Source: Deltaproteobacteria bacterium | GTDB lineage: Bacteria > Desulfobacterota > Desulfobacteria > Desulfobacterales > Desulfosarcinaceae | Direction of reading: 5' to 3' | Assembly (NCBI GenBank): GCA_020444075.1 | Contig: JAHLLR010000006.1 | Coordinates: 48,317 to 112,316 of the forward strand | Length of the DNA: 64,000 nucleotides | Part shown: one piece after another, positions 32,875 through 41,259 of the stretch | How positions within the stretch are numbered: position 1 is the first letter of the stretch | How the letters are laid out: each line of letters starts with the position of its first letter | Notes under the pieces: generated by a model | What the model was told of the DNA's origin: nothing | Seen by the model: only the letters and a program-made list of their open reading frames with translations | Databases searched by the model: none | Program-made: the position numbers and the translations under genes

Positions 32875-35800
32875 GGAATTGTTTTCCTGAATTATTTGTT
32901 TCCGGCCGGATGGCGCGTTCGCGTTTGCGGTGCCGGCCAAGTATTTTATAAATCATTACATAGAAAAGCGGTGCAAAAAGGGTGACCAGGAAGGTGGACG
33001 TCACCACGCCGCCCAGCACGCCGATGCCGATGGCCCGCTGGGCTCCCGCACCCGCCCCGCTGGCCAGGGCCAGGGGCAGGACACCGAAACCGAAGGCCAG
33101 CGACGTCATCACAATTGGCCGCAAGCGCAGTTTGGCGCCCTCCAGGGTCGCATCGATCAATCGCATGCCTTCATCCACACGGGCCCGGGCGAACTGAACG
33201 ATCAAAATGGCGTTCTTGGTGGTGAGCCCCAGGATGGTGAGCAGGCCGATCTGAAAGTAGACGTCGTTTGGAAGTCCCATCATGGACGTGGCGATCACAC
33301 CGCCGATGACCCCAAGGGGCAGGGTCAGCAGAATTGAAATGGGAATGGGCCAGCTTTCGTAAAGTGCAGCCAGGCAAAGGAAAATCACCAAAATAGAGAA
33401 TGCATACAACAACGGTGCCTGGGAGCCGGCCATGCGCTCCTGGTAGGACAATCCGCTCCAGTCGTAGCCGATACCCCCGGGCAGCTGCTTGACGGCATCC
33501 TCCATGGCCTGCATCGCCTCTCCGGAACTTCTCCCCGGTGCCGGTTCGCCCCAGAAATTCATGGACGGGAAACCGTTGAAACGCTCCAGCTGGGGAGGGC
33601 CTGAAGCCCAATGGCCGGAGGCAAACGAGGCAAAGGGAACCATTTTGCCTTCCGAATTCCGAACGTAAAGTTTTTCCAGATCATGGGGCAGGCTGCGGAA
33701 GGGGGCGTCTGCCTGGACGTACACCCGTTTGACCCGCCCGGCCTGGATAAAGTCGTTGGCGTAGGAACTGCCGAAGGCCGACGATATGGTGTTGTGAATC
33801 GAGGAGATGGGCACGCCCAGTGCGCCGGCCTTTTCCCAGTCCACGTCGATGCGGTACTCGGGCACATCCTCCAGGCCGTTGGGACGAACCCGCGTCAATC
33901 TCGGATCTTTGGCCACAATACCCATGAGCTGGTTGCGGGCGGCCATCAGGCCGTCGTGCCCCATCCCGCCTCGGTCCAACAGCTGGAAATCGAACCCGTT
34001 GGCCCGCCCCAGTTCGACCACCGCAGGGGGCGGGAAGGCGAAGACCATGGCGTCGCGGTACTGGGAGAAGACGCGCATGGCCCGGCCGACCACGGCACCG
34101 ACCTTGAGATCCGGTCGTTTGCGCAGATTCCAGTCCCGCAATTTGGTAAAGGCCAATCCGACGTTTTGGCCCCGGCCGCTGAAACTGAATCCGGCCACGG
34201 TCATGATGGATTCCACCGCTTCGGTCTCATCCTCCAGAAAATGGCGCCGCACTTTCTCCAGAACGGCCTGGGTCTGCTCCAGGGTCGAGTTGGCCGGCAG
34301 CATGGCCTGGACATAGAGGATACCCTGGTCTTCATCGGGCAGGTATGCGGTGGGCATGCGTCTGAAAAGATAGCCCATGGCAACGACGATCAGAACGAAG
34401 ATCAACAGATAAGGCAGCCACCTGGAAAGCGAATGACCGACCAGCTTCAGATAGAGATTCCTGGCGCCGTAAAACAAACGGTCGAACCAGCGGAAGAACG
34501 GCCGCATGAAAAAGACGGCGCTGTCGGCCGGTTCGTGTCCGGCCGGCACCGGTTTGAGCAGCGATGCGCACAACACCGGGGTCAGGATCAGGGCCACCAG
34601 TACCGAGAGGAGCATGGCGGCGATGATGGTCACCGAGAACTGGCGGTAGATGACCCCCGTGGATCCGGGGAAGAAGGCCATGGGGCCGAAGACGGCCGAG
34701 AGCACCAGGCCGATGCCGATCAGGGCGCTGGTGATCTGGTCCATGGACTTGGCCGTGGCCTCCCGGGGACCAAGCCCCTCCTCACTCATGATGCGCTCCA
34801 CGTTTTCCACGACAACGATGGCATCGTCCACCAGAAGACCGATGGCCAAGACCATGGCAAACATGGTCAGCATGTTGATGGAGAACCCGAAGAAACCCAG
34901 CACCGCGAAGGTGCCCAGGATTACTACCGGCACGGCGATGGTCGGAATCAGCGTGGCCCGCATGTTGCCCATGAAGAGATACATCACCAGAAAGACCAGC
35001 ACGATCGCCTCTATCAGGGTCTTGAAGACTTCTTCGATAGCGACCCGTACAAAGGGGGTGGTGTCGTAGGGGTAGACGATTTTCATGCCCGGCGGGAAGA
35101 AGGGGCTCATCTCTTCCAGCTTGGCCCGCACCGCATCGGCGGTGGTCAGGGCGTTGGCTCCGGCCGCCTGGCGGATTGCCAGGGCTCCGGCGGGCTTGCC
35201 TTTGTATTCGGGAATGTTGTCATACTGCTCGGTACCCAGTTCGGTGCGCCCCACATCGCGGATCCGGATGATGGATCCGTCCGGATTGATGCGCAGGGGG
35301 ATGGCGGCGAACTCTTCCGGGGTTTTGAGCAGGCTCTGGACGACGATAGAGGCGTTCAGGCGCTGGCCGGCAACAGCCGGCGCACCGCCGAACTGTCCGG
35401 CGGAAATCTCTACGTTGTAGGTTCGCAAAGCGGTTAGAACATCCTGGATGCTCAAATGGTAATCGTTCAGCCGGTCCGGATTGAGCCACACCCGCATAGC
35501 GTATTGGGACCCGAAGGTATTCACCTCCCCCACGCCCGGCACCCGGGCGAGCACCTTTTCCAGGTTGGATTGGGCATAGTCCCGCAGATCGTTGCCGTCC
35601 ATGCTGCCGTCTTCGGAAACCAGCCCCACGATAACCAGGTAATTGCGGGTGGATTTGCTTACCTTGACCCCCTGGCGCTGAACCACCTCGGGCAGACTGG
35701 CCATGGCCAGCTGGAGTTTGTTCTGCACCTGGGCCCAGGCCAGGTCCGGGTCGGTCCCCGGGGCGAAGGTCAGCTCGATACGAGAGGCGCCGGAGGAATC

Positions 35801-36049
35801 GCTGTTGGCCGACAGGTAGAGCATCTTGTCGAAACCGGTCATTTTCTGCTCGATGATCTGGGTGACGCTGTTTTCCACGGTTTCCGCCGATGCCCCCGGA
35901 TAGAAGGAGTCGATGGCGATGGAGGGCGGCGCAATGGGCGGGTATTGGGAGATCGGCAGATTGTAGATCGCCAGGCCGCCGGCCACCATCAGCACGATGG
36001 CGATCACCCAGGCGAAGACGGGACGGTTCAGAAAGAATTTGGATAACAT
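32867..36049 (-). CDS. RND multidrug efflux permease (HAE1 family, AcrB-like)
   Basis: A 1060-residue inner-membrane antiporter, the length of AcrB/MexB. It starts MLSKFFLNRPVFAWVIAI, as HAE1 pumps do. The TM4 proton-relay pair lies in GLLVDDAIVVVENVER (Asp-Asp), and the TM10 Lys in LTTKNAILIVQFARA. Two large periplasmic loops are present. It exports hydrophobic and amphiphilic compounds such as dyes, detergents and antibiotics. GGAGG precedes the ATG. It lies 12 bp downstream of the adaptor and overlaps the channel gene, forming one tripartite operon. Confidence 0.95.
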   Translation of the reverse strand: MLSKFFLNRPVFAWVIAIVLMVAGGLAIYNLPISQYPPIAPPSIAIDSFYPGASAETVENSVTQIIEQKMTGFDKMLYLSANSDSSGASRIELTFAPGTDPDLAWAQVQNKLQLAMASLPEVVQRQGVKVSKSTRNYLVIVGLVSEDGSMDGNDLRDYAQSNLEKVLARVPGVGEVNTFGSQYAMRVWLNPDRLNDYHLSIQDVLTALRTYNVEISAGQFGGAPAVAGQRLNASIVVQSLLKTPEEFAAIPLRINPDGSIIRIRDVGRTELGTEQYDNIPEYKGKPAGALAIRQAAGANALTTADAVRAKLEEMSPFFPPGMKIVYPYDTTPFVRVAIEEVFKTLIEAIVLVFLVMYLFMGNMRATLIPTIAVPVVILGTFAVLGFFGFSINMLTMFAMVLAIGLLVDDAIVVVENVERIMSEEGLGPREATAKSMDQITSALIGIGLVLSAVFGPMAFFPGSTGVIYRQFSVTIIAAMLLSVLVALILTPVLCASLLKPVPAGHEPADSAVFFMRPFFRWFDRLFYGARNLYLKLVGHSLSRWLPYLLIFVLIVVAMGYLFRRMPTAYLPDEDQGILYVQAMLPANSTLEQTQAVLEKVRRHFLEDETEAVESIMTVAGFSFSGRGQNVGLAFTKLRDWNLRKRPDLKVGAVVGRAMRVFSQYRDAMVFAFPPPAVVELGRANGFDFQLLDRGGMGHDGLMAARNQLMGIVAKDPRLTRVRPNGLEDVPEYRIDVDWEKAGALGVPISSIHNTISSAFGSSYANDFIQAGRVKRVYVQADAPFRSLPHDLEKLYVRNSEGKMVPFASFASGHWASGPPQLERFNGFPSMNFWGEPAPGRSSGEAMQAMEDAVKQLPGGIGYDWSGLSYQERMAGSQAPLLYAFSILVIFLCLAALYESWPIPISILLTLPLGVIGGVIATSMMGLPNDVYFQIGLLTILGLTTKNAILIVQFARARVDEGMRLIDATLEGAKLRLRPIVMTSLAFGFGVLPLALASGAGAGAQRAIGIGVLGGVVTSTFLVTLFAPLFYVMIYKILGRHRKRERAIRPETNNSGKQFHE

Positions 36050-36061
36050 TGCACGCCTCCG

Positions 36062-37255
36062 TCAGCTGGAATGTTTAGCGGGTTGACCGCCGTTGGCAGG
36101 TTGCCCCTCCACTGTCTGGGCGTCGGATGCAAAAGGAACCACCTTCACGGTCGCACCGGGTCGTACTTTCTGGCGGCCTTCAACGACAACCCGATCCCCC
36201 GGGGCAAGGCCGTCAGCAACCAGCCACTGGGTCCCGATGGCACGATCGAGTGTCAGCATGCGCTGCTGGATCTTATCCTCGGCATCCACGATCAATGCCA
36301 CCGGGTTACCCTTGGCATCACGGTAGACAGCCTGTTGGGGCACGAGGATGGCCTGGGCCTTGGTACCTTCCTTCATCACTGCGCGAACGAACATACCGGG
36401 CAGCAGGAACCCGTCGGGATTGGGCATGACGACCCGCAGGATCACCGAACCGGTGGTCGGGTCCACCGTCACGTCGCGGAACTGCAGCGATCCTTCCTGT
36501 GGATAGGACTTCCCGTCCTCCATGATGAGGGCGACGGCTTTTTGGTTTTTGCCGGTTTGGTTAAGGCGTCCATCCTCGATGCGCCGTTTCAAGCGCAGCA
36601 GATCGGTGGTGGATTGGGGCACATCCACGTAAATGGGGTCCAGCTGTTGAATGGTTGCCAGCGCCAGCGGTTGATAGGCCGTTACAATCGCCCCCTCGGT
36701 GACGTTGGATCGGCCGATACGGCCGGAAATGGGGGCCGTGATGCGTGTGTAGGCCAGGTTGATCCGGGCCGTCTCGACGGCAGCTTTCCAATACTGGACA
36801 TCGGCTTCCGCCTGTTTCAGCGTAGCGGTTGCGTCATCGTAATCCTGCTGGCTGACCGCTTTTTCGGTCAACAGCTCCTGATACCGGGAGGCCCTGGACC
36901 TGGCTGCCGGCAGATTGGCCTCCGAGCGGGTCAGAGCGGCCTCGGCATTGCTCAGCGCCGCCTGAAAAGAGGCCGGATCAATCTGATAGAGTACATCGCC
37001 GGCCTTGACGCTGGCCCCTTCGGTGAATTGCCGCTTCTGAATCAGACCGTTGACCTGGGGTCTGATTTCAGCCACGCGATAGGCGGATGTCCGTCCGGGT
37101 AATTCCGTCGTCAGCATGATCGACTGCGGCTGGATCGTTACCGTAGCGACCTGCGGGGCCGGGGCTTGCCGCTGGGGCTCCTGCTGCTGGTTCTGGCAGC
37201 CGACCGTCACCAGGACAGAGAACGAGACCGTTGCCAACCACATTTTTAAACTCAT
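36062..37255 (-). CDS. RND periplasmic adaptor (membrane fusion protein, AcrA-like)
   Basis: A 397-residue lipoprotein adaptor (lipobox TVGC, Cys20). A lipoyl half-motif (AEIRPQVNGLIQKRQFTEGASVKAGDVLYQID) is followed by a coiled-coil hairpin (AALSNAEAALTRSEANLPAARSRASRYQ) and the second lipoyl half (ITAPISGRIGRSNVTEGAIV). The beta-barrel (VPQQAVYRDAKGNPVAL) and membrane-proximal domain complete it. It bridges pump and channel. I prefer the ATG at 37255 (AGGA 6 bp upstream); 37273 is also possible. It is first in the operon, facing the divergent TetR gene. Confidence 0.93.
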   Translation of the reverse strand: MSLKMWLATVSFSVLVTVGCQNQQQEPQRQAPAPQVATVTIQPQSIMLTTELPGRTSAYRVAEIRPQVNGLIQKRQFTEGASVKAGDVLYQIDPASFQAALSNAEAALTRSEANLPAARSRASRYQELLTEKAVSQQDYDDATATLKQAEADVQYWKAAVETARINLAYTRITAPISGRIGRSNVTEGAIVTAYQPLALATIQQLDPIYVDVPQSTTDLLRLKRRIEDGRLNQTGKNQKAVALIMEDGKSYPQEGSLQFRDVTVDPTTGSVILRVVMPNPDGFLLPGMFVRAVMKEGTKAQAILVPQQAVYRDAKGNPVALIVDAEDKIQQRMLTLDRAIGTQWLVADGLAPGDRVVVEGRQKVRPGATVKVVPFASDAQTVEGQPANGGQPAKHSS

Positions 37256-37326
37256 TTGATTTCCTGGTCGCATGGGCTTCTTTTGCCTCCAGATCGGGTT
37301 GTATTGGTTTTTCTATTTGAAAATAC

Positions 37327-37468
37327 GAGCCAATTTCAAAACGCCCCATTTCGGCCAATATCGGCGTTGGGCTCACATTTCAATCCTCAACGTAGCGCGG
37401 CTACGCCTGCGGTTGAAATGATCGCCCGCCTTGATCTTGACCGAACTAAGACGTTTTGAAACAGGCTC
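37327..37468. repeat. 142-bp imperfect palindromic element in the efflux/TetR promoter gap
   Basis: The ends GAGCCAATTTCAAAACG and CGTTTTGAAACAGGCTC are inverted repeats matching at 15 of 17 positions. Inside, CATTTCAA (37376-37383) pairs with TTGAAATG (37413-37420), and CGTAGC-GCG-GCTACG forms a nested hairpin. The element carries no open frame and looks like a REP/MITE-type insertion that now separates the two divergent genes. Confidence 0.55.
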
Positions 37469-37504
37469 AATACGGTAAATAATTCTTCAGCTTAGATCAA
37501 ATCA

Positions 37505-37600
37505 CGATTTAAATCGAAATAAATAGCAGGGATACGTGAATATTTCAATCATAAATTTAAAACTTGTATTTAAGATAAATTATGGAGTAACTTTCGAAAG
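37505..37600. promoter_or_regulatory. Candidate TetR operators (two palindromes)
   Basis: CGATTTAAATCG (37505-37516) is a perfect 12-bp palindrome, and CTTTCGAAAG (37591-37600) a perfect 10-bp one, 20 bp before the tetR-like ATG. Both lie in the AT-rich gap between the divergent regulator and efflux operon, where TetR repressors normally bind. Assignment to this regulator is inference. Confidence 0.4.
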
Positions 37601-37620
37601 AACTCTTCAGGAGCAATTTC

Positions 37621-38268
37621 ATGACCAAACGAGAAGACGGCAAAGAGACCCGGCGAAGACTATTGAGCGCAGCCTGCGAGGTGTTTGCTCAACATGGATA
37701 TCGACAGGCCAGAGTGGCGGATATCTGTCATCGGGCAGGTGCCAACGTGGCCTCCGTGAATTATTACTTCGGAGATAAAACGAGTTTGTACAAAGAGGCC
37801 TGGCAGCACGCCCTTCAGGACATCAACGAATCTATCTTTTCCGAATCCGATGCCGACTCCGACCAGGACCGGTTGCGGGCCCACATCCGGACTTTGATCC
37901 GGAATTTTTCCGCCGATAGTGATCTGGGACGGTTCAGCCGCCTCTATCTCATGGAAATGGTCCATCCCACCGGACTGATTCAGGATGCCTGGCATGACAT
38001 CATCGAGCCCAACAGACGCAGGCTGCATATGATTATCCGCGGCATATTAGGAAAGGACGCCGATGATCTGGACGTCCGGTTCTGCGAACTGAGCATTGTC
38101 AATCAGTGCCGCATGTTCGTCACCGTCAAGCGCGACGATCTCGAATACATGCTGGGTGCGCCACTGAGTCCGGAATTGATCGAACGGCTGGCCGGTCATA
38201 TCGCTGATTTTTCATTGGCCGGTATCAAGGCGCTGGGTCGGCAGCGACCCGGTCGGGTGGGCCGGTGA
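37621..38268 (+). CDS. TetR/AcrR-family regulator (CecR-like), divergent from the RND operon
   Basis: A 215-residue repressor. The N-terminal HTH is RRRLLSAACEVFAQHGYRQARVADICHRAGANVASVNYYFGDKTSLYKEA, where the NYYFGDKxxLY end is the recognition helix of the CecR/CerR subgroup. The C-terminal half is a helical ligand/dimer domain. It probably represses the divergent efflux operon and its own gene until a pump substrate binds. CAGGAGCAATTTC gives an AGGAG site 7 bp before the ATG. Its last 44 bp overlap the convergent hydantoinase-fusion gene. Confidence 0.88.
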   Translation: MTKREDGKETRRRLLSAACEVFAQHGYRQARVADICHRAGANVASVNYYFGDKTSLYKEAWQHALQDINESIFSESDADSDQDRLRAHIRTLIRNFSADSDLGRFSRLYLMEMVHPTGLIQDAWHDIIEPNRRRLHMIIRGILGKDADDLDVRFCELSIVNQCRMFVTVKRDDLEYMLGAPLSPELIERLAGHIADFSLAGIKALGRQRPGRVGR

Positions 38269-41032
38269 GCCGTGCCTTGAGGATCCGACCGATAAAGATC
38301 GGATGGCCGCCGGCATCCACGGGCAGTTGATCCTCGGTTTCGACGGTGACGGACCGGGTGCTGGTGCCGGCTTCCCTGGCCAGGCTTCTCACCAGACCGA
38401 CCAACTCGTCTTTGGCAAAGGCATCCGCCCTGTCGAACTCCTTGAATCGTCTGAAGCCGGCCAGTCCTTCGATAAGAAACTCGCCGCTGCCTCCGGGGAT
38501 GATGCGTACCTGGCGTTCGATCACCACGTTGCTGGTGATGGCCCCGATGGCGTTGGCCACGTCGGCATGCTCGGGCAGCACCGCCCGGGCACCGATCATG
38601 GCGGCTGCCCGGGGAAGGAAAAAGGCGATGGGCGCACCGATGCCGATGACCGGCCGCTTGAAATCGATGTGCATGCGATAGTGGCTGTTGCCACCGGAAA
38701 AAACGTTGTTCATCAGCGCCTGGCAGACCGGGCAGCTGTGCAGGGCCTCGGGGTTGACCTCATCGTCCAGCTGGCGTTTTAATATCTCCAGGGCCAGATT
38801 GCGTGACACCGTTTCCAGCAGGTCTTTCCGCAGTGTGGCTTCATCCGTTTTACTCAAGGCGGCGATCATTCGGAAAAACTGTCCGGCCGCCGCCGTGCTC
38901 CAGCGTTGAAATTCACCGGCGATATGGAGCAGGTCGGTCGGGGTCAGGCCGCAGCGCTGGACGACAAAATTCTCTTCCAGCCGTTCCAGGGGCAGGTGAC
39001 GATCGGTAAGAACGCCGGTTCTGCGGGCCAGTTCATCGATGGACCGCGGTCGTTTTTCAAGCAGGGACAGAACCGTTTTCTCCATTTCCGTCAGGTGGAG
39101 GGCGGTCGCTGTTCCGGTGACGGCGAGAATCTGCATATTGCGGGTGGACGTTTCGAAACTGCGCAACCGGGTGCTCAGATAATCGATGGCCTCATCGGCA
39201 CCGGCAAAACTGGATCCGAGCCAGGCGATGGGGGCCACCCGACGGGGGCCGATGGAAAAGACGCCCTTCTCCCGGTTGATCAGGCTGTCCCCCCCCAGGC
39301 CGGCGGTGCGGATGTCCAGAGCCCGCACGTGGGTTCGGCGGCCGGCCACGGTGGATCCGTTGCTGCAGACGCGCACGCTGCCGTGCTCCACCGCCGCCGT
39401 ATCCGTGGTGGTGCCGCCCACATCCACGACAAGGGCATCTTCAAGGCCGGTGAGATGCCTGGCCCCGGCCACGCTGGCCGCCGGTCCGGAAAAGATGGTT
39501 TCCACCGGCCGCGCTTTGGCCATCTCCGCCCGCATCAGGGTTCCGTCTCCCTTGACCACGACGATGGGCGCATGGATTTCCATTTCTTTCAACGCGTTTT
39601 CCAGGTTGGCGATGAGTTTGCCCAGTCGGGGGACAATCCGGGCATTCAGTACGGCCGTTGTCGCCCGGATCTTGAAATCGAGAATGCTGGACAGTTCATG
39701 GCCGCAGGTGACGAACAGGCCCGTTTCCGAGCCGATCACGCCCTTGACGGCCATCTCGTGGTCCGGATTGATGGCGCCGGCGAAACCGGATACGGCAAAG
39801 GCGTTGACCCGGTCCTTCTCTACCATGCGCTTGACGATTTGCCGCACCTGGCCACTATCGACGGGTTCGATTTCCTCTCCAGTGATGGACAGACGGCCGG
39901 CGATCAGCGCTTTGGGCTCATGGGGGTAGTCTGCCGGATCGTAAATGCCGTAGGGGGGCATGAGCAGCAGGCCCACCTTCTGGCCGTCGCCCTCTACGAT
40001 GGCATTGGTGGCCAGGGTTGTCGACAGGGCCACCATTTCCACCTGCTTCAGCTGGTTCGGATCCAGTTTTTCCAGAGCCCGGCCGATACCGATGGTAAAA
40101 TCCCAGCGGGTAGTGAGCGCCTTGCCCTTGCATCGCGTCGCTCCGGTTCTGAAATCGTAAATGACGGCATCCGTATAGGTGCCGCCGGCATCGATGCCCA
40201 ATCCGATGGTGGCGGTATGCGGCATGGATGGGCGGTCGTCGGCAAAAAGGGTGGCGCTGTCGTCAGCGGCGGGTCTGTTTTCCCACAGGGGGTGGGATGA
40301 CAACGTGCCTGTCACCGCATCGAATTCGATCACATGGTGGGGTTCGACAAAAAGGATATCGTCCGTGGTCCGGGTGCTGACCAGCATTTTTTCGATCAGG
40401 GCCAGGCTCCCGGAGATTTTCTCATACCTCCACCCATAGGCATCGGCCATCTCCCTGGCGTGGTTCTCGTATGTCGATCCATTCCTTGAACCGGTATCGA
40501 TATAAGCGGCCCGCTGATAATTTTTCTGCCATGAGTTGAGAAAGGCGATCGTCCGGTCCGCCGCCTGATCGCCGTACCGGCGGGCAATATCGTCATGGTG
40601 TACCCGTTTGTCGCCATACCAGGCCTGCAGCTTGCGCTGAGAGACCGGCACGGCCTTTTCCTCGTGCCATCCGGCGGAGATATAGTAAGTCCCGGGGAAT
40701 TTTTTGAACTCCCTGCGGTACGCTTCGGACCCGCCCAGGAACATGGCGATGCAGTCGTGCACTTTAGGGATGCTCAGGGGAATATCGCGGGACTGGATGC
40801 CGACGGTTCCTCTGCCGCAGACGCCGTAACCGATGACGATGCGGTCGGCCTTACCGGTTGCCGACACGTCATCGATGGCTTCCTGGAGTTTTTTCTTGAG
40901 CAGTTCGGGCTGTTCGTGAAGGCCGGCTTCCAGAAATTTGAAATCGACAGACAACCCCAGCTGCCGGGCGGCGTGTTTCATGTCCACCCCCAGCACCGCA
41001 CATCCGATGACGACTATTTTATTTGGTCTCAC
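38225..41032 (-). CDS. DUF1638 - hydantoinase/oxoprolinase ATPase fusion
   Basis: A 935-residue fusion. Residues 1-240 match DUF1638, with Cys11 (IGCAVLG), Cys72 (GYGVCGRGTVG) and Cys94 (PKVHDCIAMFLGG) in the conserved positions. From about 275 the hydantoinase A/oxoprolinase ATPase begins: phosphate-1 loop GIDAGGTYTDAV, later phosphate-2 loop VVDVGGTTTDTA. A CPVC pair lies near residue 780. Hydantoinase A enzymes use ATP to open cyclic amides such as N-methylhydantoin or 5-oxoproline, usually with a B subunit, which is absent here. The GTG at 41032 has AAGGAG 5 bp upstream; the ATG at 41098 has none. It faces the XRE/cupin regulator. Confidence 0.82.
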   Translation of the reverse strand: MRPNKIVVIGCAVLGVDMKHAARQLGLSVDFKFLEAGLHEQPELLKKKLQEAIDDVSATGKADRIVIGYGVCGRGTVGIQSRDIPLSIPKVHDCIAMFLGGSEAYRREFKKFPGTYYISAGWHEEKAVPVSQRKLQAWYGDKRVHHDDIARRYGDQAADRTIAFLNSWQKNYQRAAYIDTGSRNGSTYENHAREMADAYGWRYEKISGSLALIEKMLVSTRTTDDILFVEPHHVIEFDAVTGTLSSHPLWENRPAADDSATLFADDRPSMPHTATIGLGIDAGGTYTDAVIYDFRTGATRCKGKALTTRWDFTIGIGRALEKLDPNQLKQVEMVALSTTLATNAIVEGDGQKVGLLLMPPYGIYDPADYPHEPKALIAGRLSITGEEIEPVDSGQVRQIVKRMVEKDRVNAFAVSGFAGAINPDHEMAVKGVIGSETGLFVTCGHELSSILDFKIRATTAVLNARIVPRLGKLIANLENALKEMEIHAPIVVVKGDGTLMRAEMAKARPVETIFSGPAASVAGARHLTGLEDALVVDVGGTTTDTAAVEHGSVRVCSNGSTVAGRRTHVRALDIRTAGLGGDSLINREKGVFSIGPRRVAPIAWLGSSFAGADEAIDYLSTRLRSFETSTRNMQILAVTGTATALHLTEMEKTVLSLLEKRPRSIDELARRTGVLTDRHLPLERLEENFVVQRCGLTPTDLLHIAGEFQRWSTAAAGQFFRMIAALSKTDEATLRKDLLETVSRNLALEILKRQLDDEVNPEALHSCPVCQALMNNVFSGGNSHYRMHIDFKRPVIGIGAPIAFFLPRAAAMIGARAVLPEHADVANAIGAITSNVVIERQVRIIPGGSGEFLIEGLAGFRRFKEFDRADAFAKDELVGLVRSLAREAGTSTRSVTVETEDQLPVDAGGHPIFIGRILKARLTGPPDRVAADPAP

Positions 41033-41114
41033 TGCCTCTCCTTGTTGCAATCCGCATTCACTGCTGCCGCATGTATTGGCTGTCCGGATTTTTAGCAACC
41101 TTTTTTCAAACAGT

Positions 41115-41139
41115 CATGTGCCTTTTTAAAGGTGCCATG
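41115..41139. promoter_or_regulatory. Candidate operator between the hydantoinase fusion and its regulator
   Basis: CATG-TG-CCTTT-TT-AAAGG-TGC-CATG is an interrupted inverted repeat centred in the divergent gap. AACCTTTTTT also occurs twice in the same gap (near 41097 and 41160). Such a site would suit the XRE-cupin regulator encoded alongside, but binding is inferred only from position. Confidence 0.3.
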
Positions 41140-41259
41140 CTTATCAAAACGCCCGGGAACCTTTTTTTAACTTTCGGGGAACCCTTCCGATAGTGTATCG
41201 TGCTCACCATCAATGAGTTGTCAACCCGCTTACCCGCAATCCGATCAGAGGCCGAATCC

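Noticed and set aside
33611..35437. 608-codon plus-strand frame inside the RND permease.
   Set aside because: Antisense to an intact AcrB-like gene; Gly/His/Asp-rich composition typical of the complementary frame of GC-rich genes.
38906..40300. 464-codon plus-strand frame inside the hydantoinase fusion.
   Set aside because: Antisense shadow: the minus-strand fusion keeps all ATPase motifs and has an AAGGAG start.
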